From Aaosphaeria pasadenensis (lineage: Eukaryota; Ascomycota; Dothideomycetes; Pleosporales), in NCBI GenBank assembly GCA_022813625.1, contig JAKLMB010000020.1:248001-312000 (forward strand): DNA of 64,000 nt. Direction: 5' to 3'. Under the pieces are notes generated by a model that was given only the letters and a program-made list of their open reading frames with translations, was not told the DNA's origin and did not search any database. How positions within the stretch are numbered: the stretch's first letter is position 1; each line of letters begins with the position of its first letter. This document shows positions 45,151 to 56,580 of this stretch, piece after piece. The translations under genes and the position numbers were made by a program.

Positions 45151-47328
45151 AAGATCATGATGGCCATATTCACCGGTCTGATCTCACTCAATCCACATTT
45201 ACTCCACGCTCGGTCACGTTGTTAGTCCTAGTTCTACCTCACTGCCACGGGAGATCATCATATTGCCAGTGGCTTGGGCGCGATACCAGAAATAGGCGTC
45301 CAGGGCGCCCAACCACTTCCAGGTTTGGACGAGGAACTGACTTGAATACCCACTTTAGCGCTTCCTGTGATTGGGCATTCAGAATTGTCTTAATTGGAGG
45401 TTGACATAATGTCCATAGAGTTCTGAAGGAAGAGGCACAGCCTACTAGGATTTGGTCAAGGCTGAGTTGACGCACGCAGTAAGACGACTCGCCGTGGTGC
45501 GTGCTCTACGCACAGAATCTACGGCAACGCTAACTTCTTCGATGGGGTTGAAAGTGCGAACAATCGGATCATGTTGAAGAGATTATTCCAAGACAGGAAA
45601 TATCTTGGAAAGACGTCACTCAAGAGGTAAAGTTTACGACCAGGTGTTGAGGTCCATGAGCAAGTTCTAGCAGGGCACAACTACACGCGAAGCGGCAAGA
45701 TCTTTGCCGTAAGGCTGTGCGCGGTGTAGAATGTGGAGAAGGTCGGCCCGAAATAGTCTACGTTAAATCCTCCACAGCGAATACTTGCATCATGAGGAGC
45801 GATGTTTCTCGCAAAAGAGGCACCGTCTTGTGCTGGACTACTGCCACTACGGCGAGCTGGGGCACCGCCGATGCTTGGTTCACATCTTGTTCGACGGAAC
45901 ATCGGAAAGAGGTAGATGCGCAAGATCTATGTATCGTAATCCGACGCCATTCTTTCAGCCGCAAAGTTGAGCCACTGCCACACGGCTTCAAATAGAATGG
46001 TCCGCACCAAATGTGTGTTGACTGCTGAGGCGCATTAGAAGTCCAAAGGAAATAGAGAGCAGCTGGCTGAACGACAAGTACATTTCATCAAACATGCCGA
46101 ACTAGTTATGGAGAATGGGCCTGATCGACATTGGAAAAGCAACTGCTTGGACTGCGTCAGGGTATGTCCTAATCGGGATAATTGTGTGTAGAATGACGCC
46201 GCATTTCCACGCTAGGCGGGTATATGCGTGGTCAGTGGTGGCATGCATGGAAGTTCAGTACCATCTCATAACTATCTAGTTCACATCATGTCATAGTAAA
46301 GAAGGATTGAAGGACGCGCAAGTTCAGTGCATGTCTCGACACTCGCTCCGCCCCAGCTTCATCAAAGAGCGCACTGTAGCCTAGCCAGCACTTTGTTTTC
46401 GTGCGCCATACGCACGCATGCTGACACTAGGTGCTGTGAGGCGAGATGATTGGGGGCCGTATGCCTCAATTTTGCAAAGCACTATAGGCTACTTCATAAC
46501 ATTGGCCCCGACCATTTTGATCTCGTCCGGTCAAACAGAGGATGTTTAACTTCGCCGATACTGCGCTTGCTTGAATTAAGTGTGAATATGCAGGTTAGCG
46601 GCCTTCCAGACTGAACTAAACATGGAATGTCTCAATGTTCGTTTCGAGCGCGCAGGCGGCGTTGTATCTATCAGGCACGGTTGAAGCTGAAATTGAAACC
46701 AAATAGATCTTTATGCTATTATGTCTCATCATATATTTCAGACCCAGATTTGTGCCACTTGCTCGATTGATTGTCGAGAGTACCTATTTGATAGTGGCCA
46801 AAATCTGGATGCAGAAAAACCTTCATCTTATATCTATAAGCATACGAATGTCGGCAAATACTACGAGGCAGAAATTGCATAAACCATCACATAGTCTTCA
46901 ATATATTTGGTGGTTTCCGTAATCAGTGGAGCCTTTATTGTTGTGTCACCATCAAACGTTGTACACCCGCATGGCAATATTTCTAGCCAATCAATGTATG
47001 CTTTGTCGTACAACCATCTCAAGCACGAGGTAGACTGAGGTCCTATCTAACATAAATCTCGGTATTTTTTTTGTTGTTTGGTGAAACACATGCTTCCTTT
47101 GCGTCGTGTGTCCATGCTTCTCCAGCTCCAGGTACGAAGTTCCATAGCGAGACCACAGAGCGGCCTTTGATAGTCCCATATGTTCAACATCACATTCTTA
47201 TCATAATTCCTCAAACAATGCAAAGCAGAACGCCAAACCATCTTATTTTCGAATCATTCGGGGTATCTTCTAAAAACACAAAGCACAAAATACCGCCCAA
47301 CCCAATTGCATGACTTTTCTTTTCCCAT
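45151..47328. other. Long gene-free region
   Basis: About 2.2 kb upstream of the S33 gene and downstream of the PTH11-like gene. Only short overlapping ORFs occur. I found no domain, tRNA or inverted repeat. Confidence 0.5.
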
Positions 47329-48819
47329 CTATATTTTCCACTTCTGCCTCGGCCCTGTCTGCACCTCCGTCTCCACCTGCAGCGGCTTCCCCTGCCTATT
47401 CTCACTGATGAGCGGATCGACATGCGCAACCACATACTCATCCTTATAATGCTTAAACGGATCCGTCAACACCACCTGCACCGACTCCCTCGTCAACTGC
47501 TCCTCGCTATTCCCCCTCCCGCTCGGCTCGCTCTTGACGCTGGCAGCCTTATCCGTCTGCTCTAGCTCGTACGCGTTTTCGTTCTCGCTCTCGTCGAGGC
47601 GTCGGTGCTCGCTGACGCGGATCTCGTGCGTCACGAAGATCTGGGAGATGCGGTCTTCGATTACGGGCCAGAAGATGGGGATCGAGGCGCACATGACGGC
47701 TAGGGCGACTTCGAGACACGAGAGGATGATGGAGATTGCGGGCCACCAGGTGAAGTCTAGGTAGGGGTGCGTTGCGGCGCGGCTTTCGATGACGGTGTAC
47801 AGGCGCCATACGGAGGTCAGGATGACGCTGGGTGGAGTGTCAGTGACTTGTTGCGAAGGTGCAAGGAAGGAGGAGAATTAGACTTACGCGCCGCCGAGCA
47901 GAAACATTCCGACCATTGCCATGATGCTTCTCTTCTTGAGATCAGGCTTGGAGAAGAGAATCATCGGCATCAGAAAGATGGTGATGTCGAACACCATGTT
48001 CGCGGCCGAGTGGCTCTGGAAAGTCTGGACGAAGCTTTTGGGGTCGGAGAAGCCGTAGCCCCAGCATTTGGCATTCGATGGACGGGCCCAGTAGTGCTTA
48101 ATCGGCCAGCAGGGAAACCACGCGAGGGCGGCATACGCAACGCCCCAGAGCGAGACCAGAGCGAGGGCGGCCAGGCACGTCCATCGCATGTAGCCGGCTT
48201 TGAAAATGCGGAGGTACTGGACGAGTAGGGATATCTTGAAGAGTGCAGTGTCGGTAACGTAGAAGGCATTTTCGAAGTAGAAGCACTGGAATGAACTCGT
48301 CAGGGATTGCTGCGTCTGGATATCGGAGTTTAAGTGATCGTACCCTGAAGTATTTCACCGCGGATGCAGGAGGTAGGTATAGCATGTGTCTGCCCAACCC
48401 ATAGTCAATGGCTGTTTGAGAGGTGTTAGCATTCTGCATCTCGATTAACAGGATATGGATAGTACCTACATTTTAAGACGATCGCCCCAGCTACCGTATT
48501 CAATACCTATATCCATCAGATCATGACTATGAGCTAAGATCTTTTTGGCAACTCACACAGCATAATACAATGAAGAAATCATCCCAGCCAGGATCGCGGA
48601 CGACGCGAAAACGGACCCATAATCGTCCAAGTACGGAACCCCATGTGAGAACCTGATAATACTGTCAGACAGAACGAAACCAATCATATATCGAAAACAT
48701 ACGATGAGAGGGACAATCACTCCAAAGATCGTCTCCGGCCGATTCGACATAGGCAATGGTTCATTAGGATCAGGAGGGTTGCGAAGCATCTCAGCGATGA
48801 GTTCCGGGGAGGCCGCCAT
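47329..48819 (-). CDS. PTH11-like integral membrane protein (fungal rhodopsin domain)
   Basis: Six exons: 48703-48819, 48557-48652, 48470-48506, 48344-48411, 47888-48285 and 47329-47827, with introns of 50-60 nt, give about 404 residues. Splicing the first 50 nt intron restores the family segment GRLWVRFRVVRDPGWDDFF. Next comes the hallmark SIDYGLGRHMLYL and then AALALVSLWGVAYAALAWFP, CWPIKHYW and NMVFDITIFLMPM. Seven membrane helices are expected for the PF20684 rhodopsin domain. The cytoplasmic C-terminal tail (about 110 residues) is charged. The Magnaporthe Pth11 branch senses surface cues during infection, but most members have no known ligand. The extracellular CFEM domain of Pth11 itself is absent. 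Confidence 0.9.
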
Positions 48820-50934
48820 TTTCCCCCAAAGTCATCGAGGCCAGCCCAGCCCTCTCAAGAATCCAGGCGTTCGTAGCTCCCGACGGCGTAGACTGATGTA
48901 TCCGCGAGCGATGATAATCAACCCGCAAGCACGGTGGGGGAACCACAAGGCTTTTACATTTCCAACTATGGCAGCGCGGCTTGTCACGAGCGAACGACTG
49001 GCACTGGGTGGGGGACGTTTAGACAGGGTGTGGAAACATCGCTCAACGATCAGCGACCCGTTGGGGGTGGGACACTGGGAGGAGCAAGGGCCTTCCAGGC
49101 ATTTTTCAAACGGCTGCATATCGAAAGGGAATTTGCCGTCCACTGTTCGGCTGATATGCTTGTAGCGAGGAAGGGTTCATGATTCGCATTGCTGGCCAGA
49201 CATGGTTGTAGGCTGAACGAATACGAATTCAACAAGGCGATAGGATAGGGCAATCAGAAGTTAACGGGCTGGGTGTGCATGGCTTTCAATCACAACGTGA
49301 TGTCTGGGTAGCATGGAATTGGTGGACGGCGATGCATTTCTGTCTCGTTTTCCGAGTCTGAGGCAGTAGATCTGGATTCTGAAGCACATTGCAGTGTAGG
49401 CTATGTTCAACATCTCCATGATGTCGAGCATAGGGTCTATGGCCCCGCAGAGTTCTCCATGGCACTGGCCGTTCCCCTTCAAGCTCCCGGCTTTAAGCAT
49501 CTAATGCATTTATCTCTAGTCAATTGCGCACACGCAACACTGCGAGAACATTCGTCGAAGGCATATCCTTGCCCAAGCCCAGCTGAACAACGCCCCTGAA
49601 GCACGAGAAAAGCTCGCGTAGATATCTATGCCCTTGGATGGAGGATTTGTAGTCTAGCCCCCGCAAGCAACGTGCTATACAATTCGGCAAAGATCTGCCC
49701 GGTGACAGCACCGGACCTAAAGGTTCTACATGGGATGGGTAACTACGGCCGAACTTCACGATTCACGGTTCACGGCAATCTCAGAGCCCATCGAAAAGGC
49801 GAATGCGAGCCGCAAAACGCGCTGTCCGCACCACCAGGACGAGGGCCGCATTTGGCCTGATTCACCAGGGATGGAACATGCATCGAACCCCAAAAAGACG
49901 AAAACCTCATGGATCGGTGCTTTTTGGCCGACGTTTCGACGGTGGCTTTTGCGCATGAAAGTTGAAACTGGAATCTGTCCCGCGACCCGCGAAGAATGGG
50001 GATTTTCCTTGAACGACCCAGCAGAGATTCTCGTCACACAGCATGGCCAGCCATTGACGATTGTGACTGGCTTGCCACGAGCTTCGACCACGATGCATGC
50101 ATGTGCCGATACCTCCGCGAGATGCGGCTGTTTCCACGCGAAAGGGCAAGGTCGTCACGTATCGCACGCTAATCCGTGGATACGACTAGAGGGTCCCCCA
50201 ATGCCCTGCTAGCATCTCTCCTTTACTAGCCCGGTAGAGGAACACGATCGTTTATCATTTGCTCAACACGGCAGATACACGTACGCTTTTATTCGTTGAC
50301 GGTCAGGGGCGAACGAGGAAGATGTACTGTGTATGTAATTGTAAAGCATACACGGTTCTGCGTACCACTTCAACGTTGCATTGATGTGTGTCTTTTGGAT
50401 ATGCCTCATTGCTCAGATTTACAGGCAATGTCCTTACAATGCCTTTCGAGAAGAGAACTAATGCAATTCAATGAAACTATGATGACCATTAATTAGTTTG
50501 AGATGCATGGTGCTGGGTGATTTTGTCTCAGTATTTGAGATCTGACTCCTTGATCTGGAAGCTTAATCGAGGACCTTCAAAATGCAGTAACTAAGCCTTT
50601 GACATTGATGTAGCTATAGATGATTTATACTACCCTCGCATGGATTTCCTAGATTAATGCTGCTACACTTCAACTTACGCTGCAGAAAAAGGATACAGAC
50701 AATCAACTACCTACAAGTACACTTCGTACTTTTGATCAACCCTCCCATCCAATAACATCCCCTCCCCATTCACACTAACCTCTTCCCGTTCCTCTCCCCG
50801 AACCGACCCAAAAAAAGAAAGAAAAAATACCCGACAGCGAGCCGACCATCCACCACCCAACCAGTCAGCCTACCAAAACACGCACACACAGGCAGCAAAA
50901 ATGGCAAAAAAAGAAACCAATGGTTGATTTTATC
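48820..50934. other. Long gene-free region
   Basis: About 2.1 kb. The 160-codon plus ORF at 49730-50212 lacks any recognisable motif and overlaps a similar-sized minus ORF, so neither is called. CACACA- and CT-rich low-complexity sequence precedes the tRNA gene. Confidence 0.5.
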
Positions 50935-51024
50935 TCTCCGCTCCCAGAATCGAACTAGGGACCTTTCGATAACAAATTGTTACTTTTACAGTCGAACGTG
51001 ATAAACCAACTACACCAAGCGGAG
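50935..51024 (-). tRNA. tRNA-Tyr(GTA), with intron
   Basis: On the minus strand the acceptor CTCCGCT (51018-51024) pairs with AGCGGAG (50936-50942), followed by discriminator A. The D arm reads GGTGTAGTTGGTTTATCAC. The anticodon stem TTCGA pairs with TCGAA, and the anticodon GTA is at 50987-50989. A 15 nt intron (50971-50985) sits one base 3' of the anticodon, as is universal for eukaryotic tRNA-Tyr. The T arm contains the TTCGATT loop. T-rich runs follow on the minus strand. Confidence 0.92.
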
Positions 51025-52525
51025 TGATGGCGCCAACGGCGCCGCATGATTGGTTGAATGAGATGTTTGGTTTTTGGTTGGAATATAAAGGTGAATAATT
51101 AGACGGTGAGGAGGAGGATCTGAATTGGAGGTGAAGGGCTGAAGGTTTTGTGTCTGTGTGCGTGTGATTGAGTTGTGGGTCACTCTGTTCTCAATGGCTG
51201 CGTGGGTATTGGTAGGCTTTGCGTTTAGTTGTACCCGGTTATTGTGGCAATCTGTTCCTGGTTCCAAGAACTAGCCATGCATTTCCAGCACTCTCTCCCA
51301 CCAAATCAATCGACGTCTTTACCATCATTATCGACAATGCGAAAATTAAAACCCGCGCAATTATTCTACAGACCAGGATGGTGAACTAAAGGAACTGTTA
51401 GCTGTTGCTTTTCTGTTCCACGATTTATAAATACAATACCACGTTTCACGCCTATAAACGCAAATATTCCTAGCTTTATCGTGTACATACGTTTTTATAT
51501 ACATCTTCTGTAGTTAGAGCAAAAGCTTCAACAAGTCCATATGCTGTCGTCTGAATCAAACACCCTCCCAACCATAAACTCCATCACTAGTATTCCCTCC
51601 ATACCTATCATGAATCACCATGGTGCAATTTAATATGTGCATTTCTGACTGTATTGTCCTTCCTAGCGTCGCAGAGTCCCAAGTACTGGCAAGTACGGCC
51701 GACAGACCTCGAAGACTTCGAACTCGACACTTACACTATTTCCTATCAATTTAATCTGATTCTTACGGAAATTTACTATGGTTGAACACACATTTCAGCC
51801 ATATTCTTACGTTGCACCCATCACCACGACTTTATTTTCGATTCTAAGTATCCAATATCAACACCAGCAAAACAATACAGCCCAACACAGCATACACAAC
51901 ATATCTAAACAATAAATGGAATTTCAAATCCACAGCCCGTACACTATATTATTACCTATAGAATCTGAACTCAACAGATGAAGTAAATGCCTACCCCTTC
52001 CCGCGAAATATCGAAGAGACAGACAAATCTACGCGTCGGTAATTCATGGTAATTCGCACCCCAATCGGGCGATAACCACCACAGAGCGGGGAAGCTAGCC
52101 TCGGTATATTTGTGTCTACCTACGGGCACATGTTCGCGGGTCTGCAAGGGGAACATGAGATTGCCGGGGATGGGAAAGGTGGAATTAGATTCGATTCAGT
52201 AATTGTGGTTGTCGGTTTGTGGAGAGTGGAGAGCTGTGTGTGGAGGAGGGGAGGGGAAAGCGGACGGGGAACGGGGGATGGGTGTATATATAAGATGCAG
52301 GCCAATCCTGCATGCTTCCTCACCTCCCGGACCTTTGCGCTTATTTCACGACTTGTATTTTGTTTGCTTGAAGATATAACCAGAGTAGGGCGGAAAATAA
52401 AGAAACAGCATATCGCACCTTCCTGGGAAAGAATAACTCGTGACCAACATCGAAGATATTCCATTGGATCCGGAATAGGGATTGGAAGACAGAGATTCAG
52501 AGACTACACATAAGATACGGCAGAC
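51025..52525. other. Intergenic, acyl-CoA dehydrogenase promoter side
   Basis: About 1.5 kb without supported genes, AT-rich from about 51300 to 52000. Confidence 0.5.
52285..52294 (+). promoter_or_regulatory. TATA box of the acyl-CoA dehydrogenase gene
   Basis: TATATATAAG lies 232 bp upstream of the ATG at 52526, in a purine-rich context. Confidence 0.5.
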
Positions 52526-53980
52526 ATGACGAGCCCTGCGTATGGAAGCACGTTGCCCTGGGCGGAACCTCCTTGGTAGGTCAACACTGACCTGCATTGC
52601 TTTTTTCAAGATAACTTTATTCTTGTTTAATTCGGCGTACACTGGTTGATTCTGTACTGATTTTGACGCGGCGGGATAGGTACACCGGCCGCCCATCACC
52701 ATACTACAAAGACTCGCACCGACGACTCCGCGACGCGGTACGGAAATGGTGTGAAGAGGTACGTTGGCCATCACATTTGACATCACAGAGCCATACTAAC
52801 CAGCGACAAGTACATCGCCCCGCACACCGAAGAATGGGTAGAAGCCGGCGCCGTCCCGCCATCAATCTACGCAGAGTGCGCCAAAGCCGGACTCCTCGTC
52901 CCCATCGCCGCAGGCAAGACGATCCCGCCACAGTGGGCAAAATACGGCATCATCGGCGGGATCTCCCCGGAAGAATGGGACGGCTTCCATGACTTCGTGC
53001 TGTGGGACGAACTCATCCGCGGCGGGTCGATCGCGTCGCTGTTCATCGGACTCACGGTGGGCGCGCCGCCGCTGCTCAAATTCGCGAGCACGCAGCTCCA
53101 GGAGAAGATATTCCCGGAGATCCTGAGCGGCGAGAAGAGGATCTGTCTTGCGGTTACGGAGCCCTCTGCTGGGTCCGACGTGCGGAACTTGACGACTACA
53201 GCGGAGAAGAGCGCGGACGGGAAGCACTACATCGTCAATGGCGAGAAGAAATGGATCACAAATGGCATGTTTTCGGACTACTTCATGACAGCGGTGCGGA
53301 CGGGCGGGGAGGGCGCAGAGGGCATTTCGATGCTGCTGATCCCGCGGTCGGAGGGCCTCCGCACGCGTCCTGTGCCTGTGATCGCGGGCCCGCTGTCCGC
53401 GACGACGTACGTGACGTTCGAGGACGTGAAGGTGCCGGTGGAGTATTTGATTGGGGCGGAGGGGAGGGGATTCGCGCAGACGATGGTCAACTTCAATCAT
53501 GAGAGGTTGTGGATTACGTTCCAGGCGCTGAGAGGGTGTCGCACGGCGATCCACGACGCGTTCCAGTGGGCGCTCAAGCGCGAGGCGTTTGGCAAGACGC
53601 TCATCGAGCAGCCAGTCGTGAGGTACAAGTTTGGGAACATGGGGAGGCAGATCGATGCGCTGCAGGCGTGGACGGAGCAGATTATCTACGAGCTGGAGAA
53701 TCTGAGCGATGCGGATGGCGCGAGACTGCTTGGTGGTACGACGGCGTTGCTGAAGGTAGAGGGCGGGTTGGTGTGCAAATATGTGGCGGAGGAGTGTCTT
53801 AAGATCATGGGTGGTCTGGGGCTCACCAAGACGGGTCAGGGGGCAAGGATTGAAGCTTTTTATAGAGGCGTACCCAGTTTTGTGGTGCCGGGAGGATCAG
53901 AGGATGTCATGATCGATCTTGGGGTGAGGGAAGCGCTGAAGCTGAGCAGGCAGGCGGAGAAGGCGAGGGCTAAAATTTGA
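52526..53980 (+). CDS. Acyl-CoA dehydrogenase family flavoprotein
   Basis: Exons 52526-52575, 52680-52758 and 52811-53980 (introns 104 and 52 nt) give about 432 residues. The FAD/substrate signature appears as LAVTEPSAGSDVRNL followed by GEKKWITNGMFSDYF. The middle-domain segment is YVTFEDVKVPVEYLIG, and the C-terminal dehydrogenase helices are normal, including GGLGLTKTGQGARIE. The usual catalytic E-G-T-S-E loop of short- and medium-chain enzymes is replaced by VPGGSEDVM, as in a fungal subgroup of unknown substrate. No mitochondrial presequence is obvious; the N-terminus is Pro/Trp-rich and neutral. The start ATG opens the only in-frame first exon with good splice sites. Confidence 0.9.
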
Positions 53981-55490
53981 GCGTTGGGAGATGGAGAACT
54001 GTATTGTAGTTGGCAGAATTGATTATTGGGAGAGTATTTGATGCAATTAAACATTCTCCTTGCGGTTACACATTATCGAGCAGGCAGAGAACGGGACGAT
54101 AGAGTTATCATCGCCATCCAGGACGGTGATAATTTGAGTAGGCACATGCGACTGGCTAGACAGATAGCACGACGTACGACCCGACGCGACCATGTCTCAA
54201 TGTTTCGAGCACTCCAAACAAAACCCCTCCCGATAGGCCGGAGACTCTCTTAATAAAGTCAGGCAGATCGTACGAAGGATTGATTGTGAGTGTGCGTCGT
54301 CTAATCCACATGCATTGCAATTCTACCCCGCTGTCTCAGGTTCTCGAACGGGTGGCATGGGTGAGATAAACGATATTGGGGTAATCGTAACGTGATAATT
54401 CTGCCCAAACATCATCTTGAGACAAATGGTAAGACTGTCAATCCAAATCAATCAGATCAACCAGTCGATTCACATGTCAATAATCAGTTCCATCAGAGCG
54501 GAATAAAGCCAATCCAAACCACTCCATCGGAGTGACCCAACACCAGGCATCCCAACGCTCACACGATACCTGTAGTTAATTAATTCATTATGATGCATTA
54601 TGATTGACTGTGGATGTATGAATAGATAGCCGGGTGCAAATCATTACCTCTTTGGCTCTTCCAACAATCCTCCCTTGAGTCTACCTACATACCTAGGCAG
54701 TTATTTCTAGAATGCGTCCAGGCCAGCCGAGCAGCAGACGCCGACAGACCCACCTCCCATGTCATAACCTACCGCATACAGTAAGAGAAGTGAATTTCTG
54801 TCGAACGCAGTGATCTGTAAGTCATTAGCGAGCAATGCGCTTCGCTTCTTTGGATCCTCTCCATCCCTGCCACGTCCTGTCATATCCCGTCCATTTGTTG
54901 GCTGTGGGCAGGCTGCTGTAGGCCCCCCAGGCCAGGCGAGCTCCAGTCCCGGTCGGCGGTCATTCGATGGTCCCGCCAAACACCCGTAGGGCGGAAAAGA
55001 GGGAAAAAGTCACAGCATGAGGATCAGCTCACCCAACCTGTGTCACGCCACGACACACCACCAACTCCCCATTGCTCACTTTCTGGCCGTCTCTCTTTGC
55101 GACGCAACGCAATTGACTGACATTTGCGCGGGGATGGTCTGGGTGCGTTTGCGGGAAATTATGGGACGGTGTGAGTTGTTTTATTCGGTTTCTTTTCGTT
55201 GCTCTTTTGCGGAGATGGTACATAAGGGTTGGGTGCCTCCAGATAGTGTGATATCGAGTCCCATTTAGAACTACAGTGTATATCCACATTCGACCATCGA
55301 CGTCGAGCCAAGTGCTTCGTTTTTCGTGTAATAAAATCGACTGTTATTATTGCGACTCTTCGATTTCCATCAATTTATCCGCGAATAAAAAAAAGAGGAA
55401 TACCTTAACGTCGTCGTATACGCCAGAGGTCAATATCCATACAACTATACAACATCACCCAAAAAGATACCCCAAACCAACAACGTCACC
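53981..55490. other. Intergenic
   Basis: About 1.5 kb between the acyl-CoA dehydrogenase and protoglobin genes. No gene, RNA or inverted repeat was recognised. Confidence 0.5.
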
Positions 55491-56580
55491 ATGGCACCTC
55501 TCCCCCGCCGACCAATGCAATACTTCAACCGCAAAGACCTCTACACCAACCTCGAAGTCCGCATCCAATACCTCCACTCCTTCCTCGACTTCAGTTCCCG
55601 TACGCCCCCCCTCCCTCCCCCATCCCATCCCATTCACTAACACCCCCGTCTCCAGGCGACATCGAAGCCCTGATAAGCGGCGCAAAGTACATCAAAGCCC
55701 TCATCCCCGCCATCGTCAACATCGTCTACAAGAAGCTCCTCCAATACGACATCACAGCGCGGGCGCTCGAGACGCGCTCGACGTCCTTCGAGGGCCCGCT
55801 CGACCCGAACCTCAACGAGTACTCCCCGCAGATCATGCACCGCAAGATGTTCCTGCGGGGGTACCTGAATAAGCTGTGTAGTGATCCCAGTCGGATGGAG
55901 GTATGTGCATTTCCCCTCTCTTCCCATCCAGTTCCCAACTACGAATTGGAGACATACATACACATAGAGATTGGTAGCTAATTGAAGGATAGTTCTGGGA
56001 ATACCTCGACAAAGTCGGCATGATGCACGTCGGACAGGGCCGCGTGCACCCCCTCCACGTCGAATACGTGCACATCGGCGTGACCCTCTCGTTCATCCAA
56101 GACGTGCTCACCGAGGCCATCTTGTCCCACCCGCGCCTCAAGATGGACAAGAAGATCGCGCTCGTCAAGGCGCTGAGCAAAGTCATCTGGATCCAGAACG
56201 ACCTGTTCGCCAAATGGTACGTCCGGGACGGGGAGGAATTCGAGGACGAAAGGCTCGTGCCGGAGATCGAGGCCGAGGGATATCTGCATGGGAAGAAGGT
56301 GGTGCATGATGGGAGCGAGAGCGAGAGTGAGATTGAGGATGCGGCGAGCGCGAAGGGGAGTTGTCCGTTCAAGGGGCTCGCGATGAGTAGTGCGAGTATG
56401 GGGAGGAGGAGTCCCCCCAGGAGGAGTAGCCAGGAGGAGGGGGAGAAGAAGGCGGAGGAGAAGGCGCCGGTGAGTTCGTCGATACCGGTTCCCGAGGCGC
56501 ATCCGAATATCCCAGCCGGCGCGACAAAGTGTCCGTTTGGTGCGACAGCGACGCTTCCTACTGAGGGGGTCGCACACTGA
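55491..56580 (+). CDS. Protoglobin-domain protein
   Basis: Exons 55491-55599, 55656-55900 and 55993-56580 (introns 56 and 92 nt) give about 313 residues. The ATG has a CACCATGG context. The first 190 residues match the fungal protoglobin / globin-sensor domain: RKDLYTNLEVRIQYLHSFLDF, ALISGAKYIKALIPAIVNI, and FLRGYLNKLCSDPSRMEFWEYL come first. The heme-side helix follows, with GMMHVGQGRVHPLHVEYVHI (candidate proximal His within). Protoglobins bind heme and diatomic gases. The C-terminal 100 residues are disordered and carry two Cys-Pro-Phe motifs (SCPFKG, KCPFGA) that resemble heme-regulatory CP motifs. No output domain such as a cyclase or kinase is attached. Confidence 0.85.

Noticed and set aside
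48553..48819. Unspliced reading of the first PTH11-like exon (continuing past 48703)
   Set aside because: Splicing the 50 nt GTATGT...TCAG intron restores the conserved PGWDD segment; the unspliced frame does not match the family.
49730..50212. 160-codon plus ORF in the gene-free region
   Set aside because: No motif, no introns or promoter context, and a similar ORF on the opposite strand.
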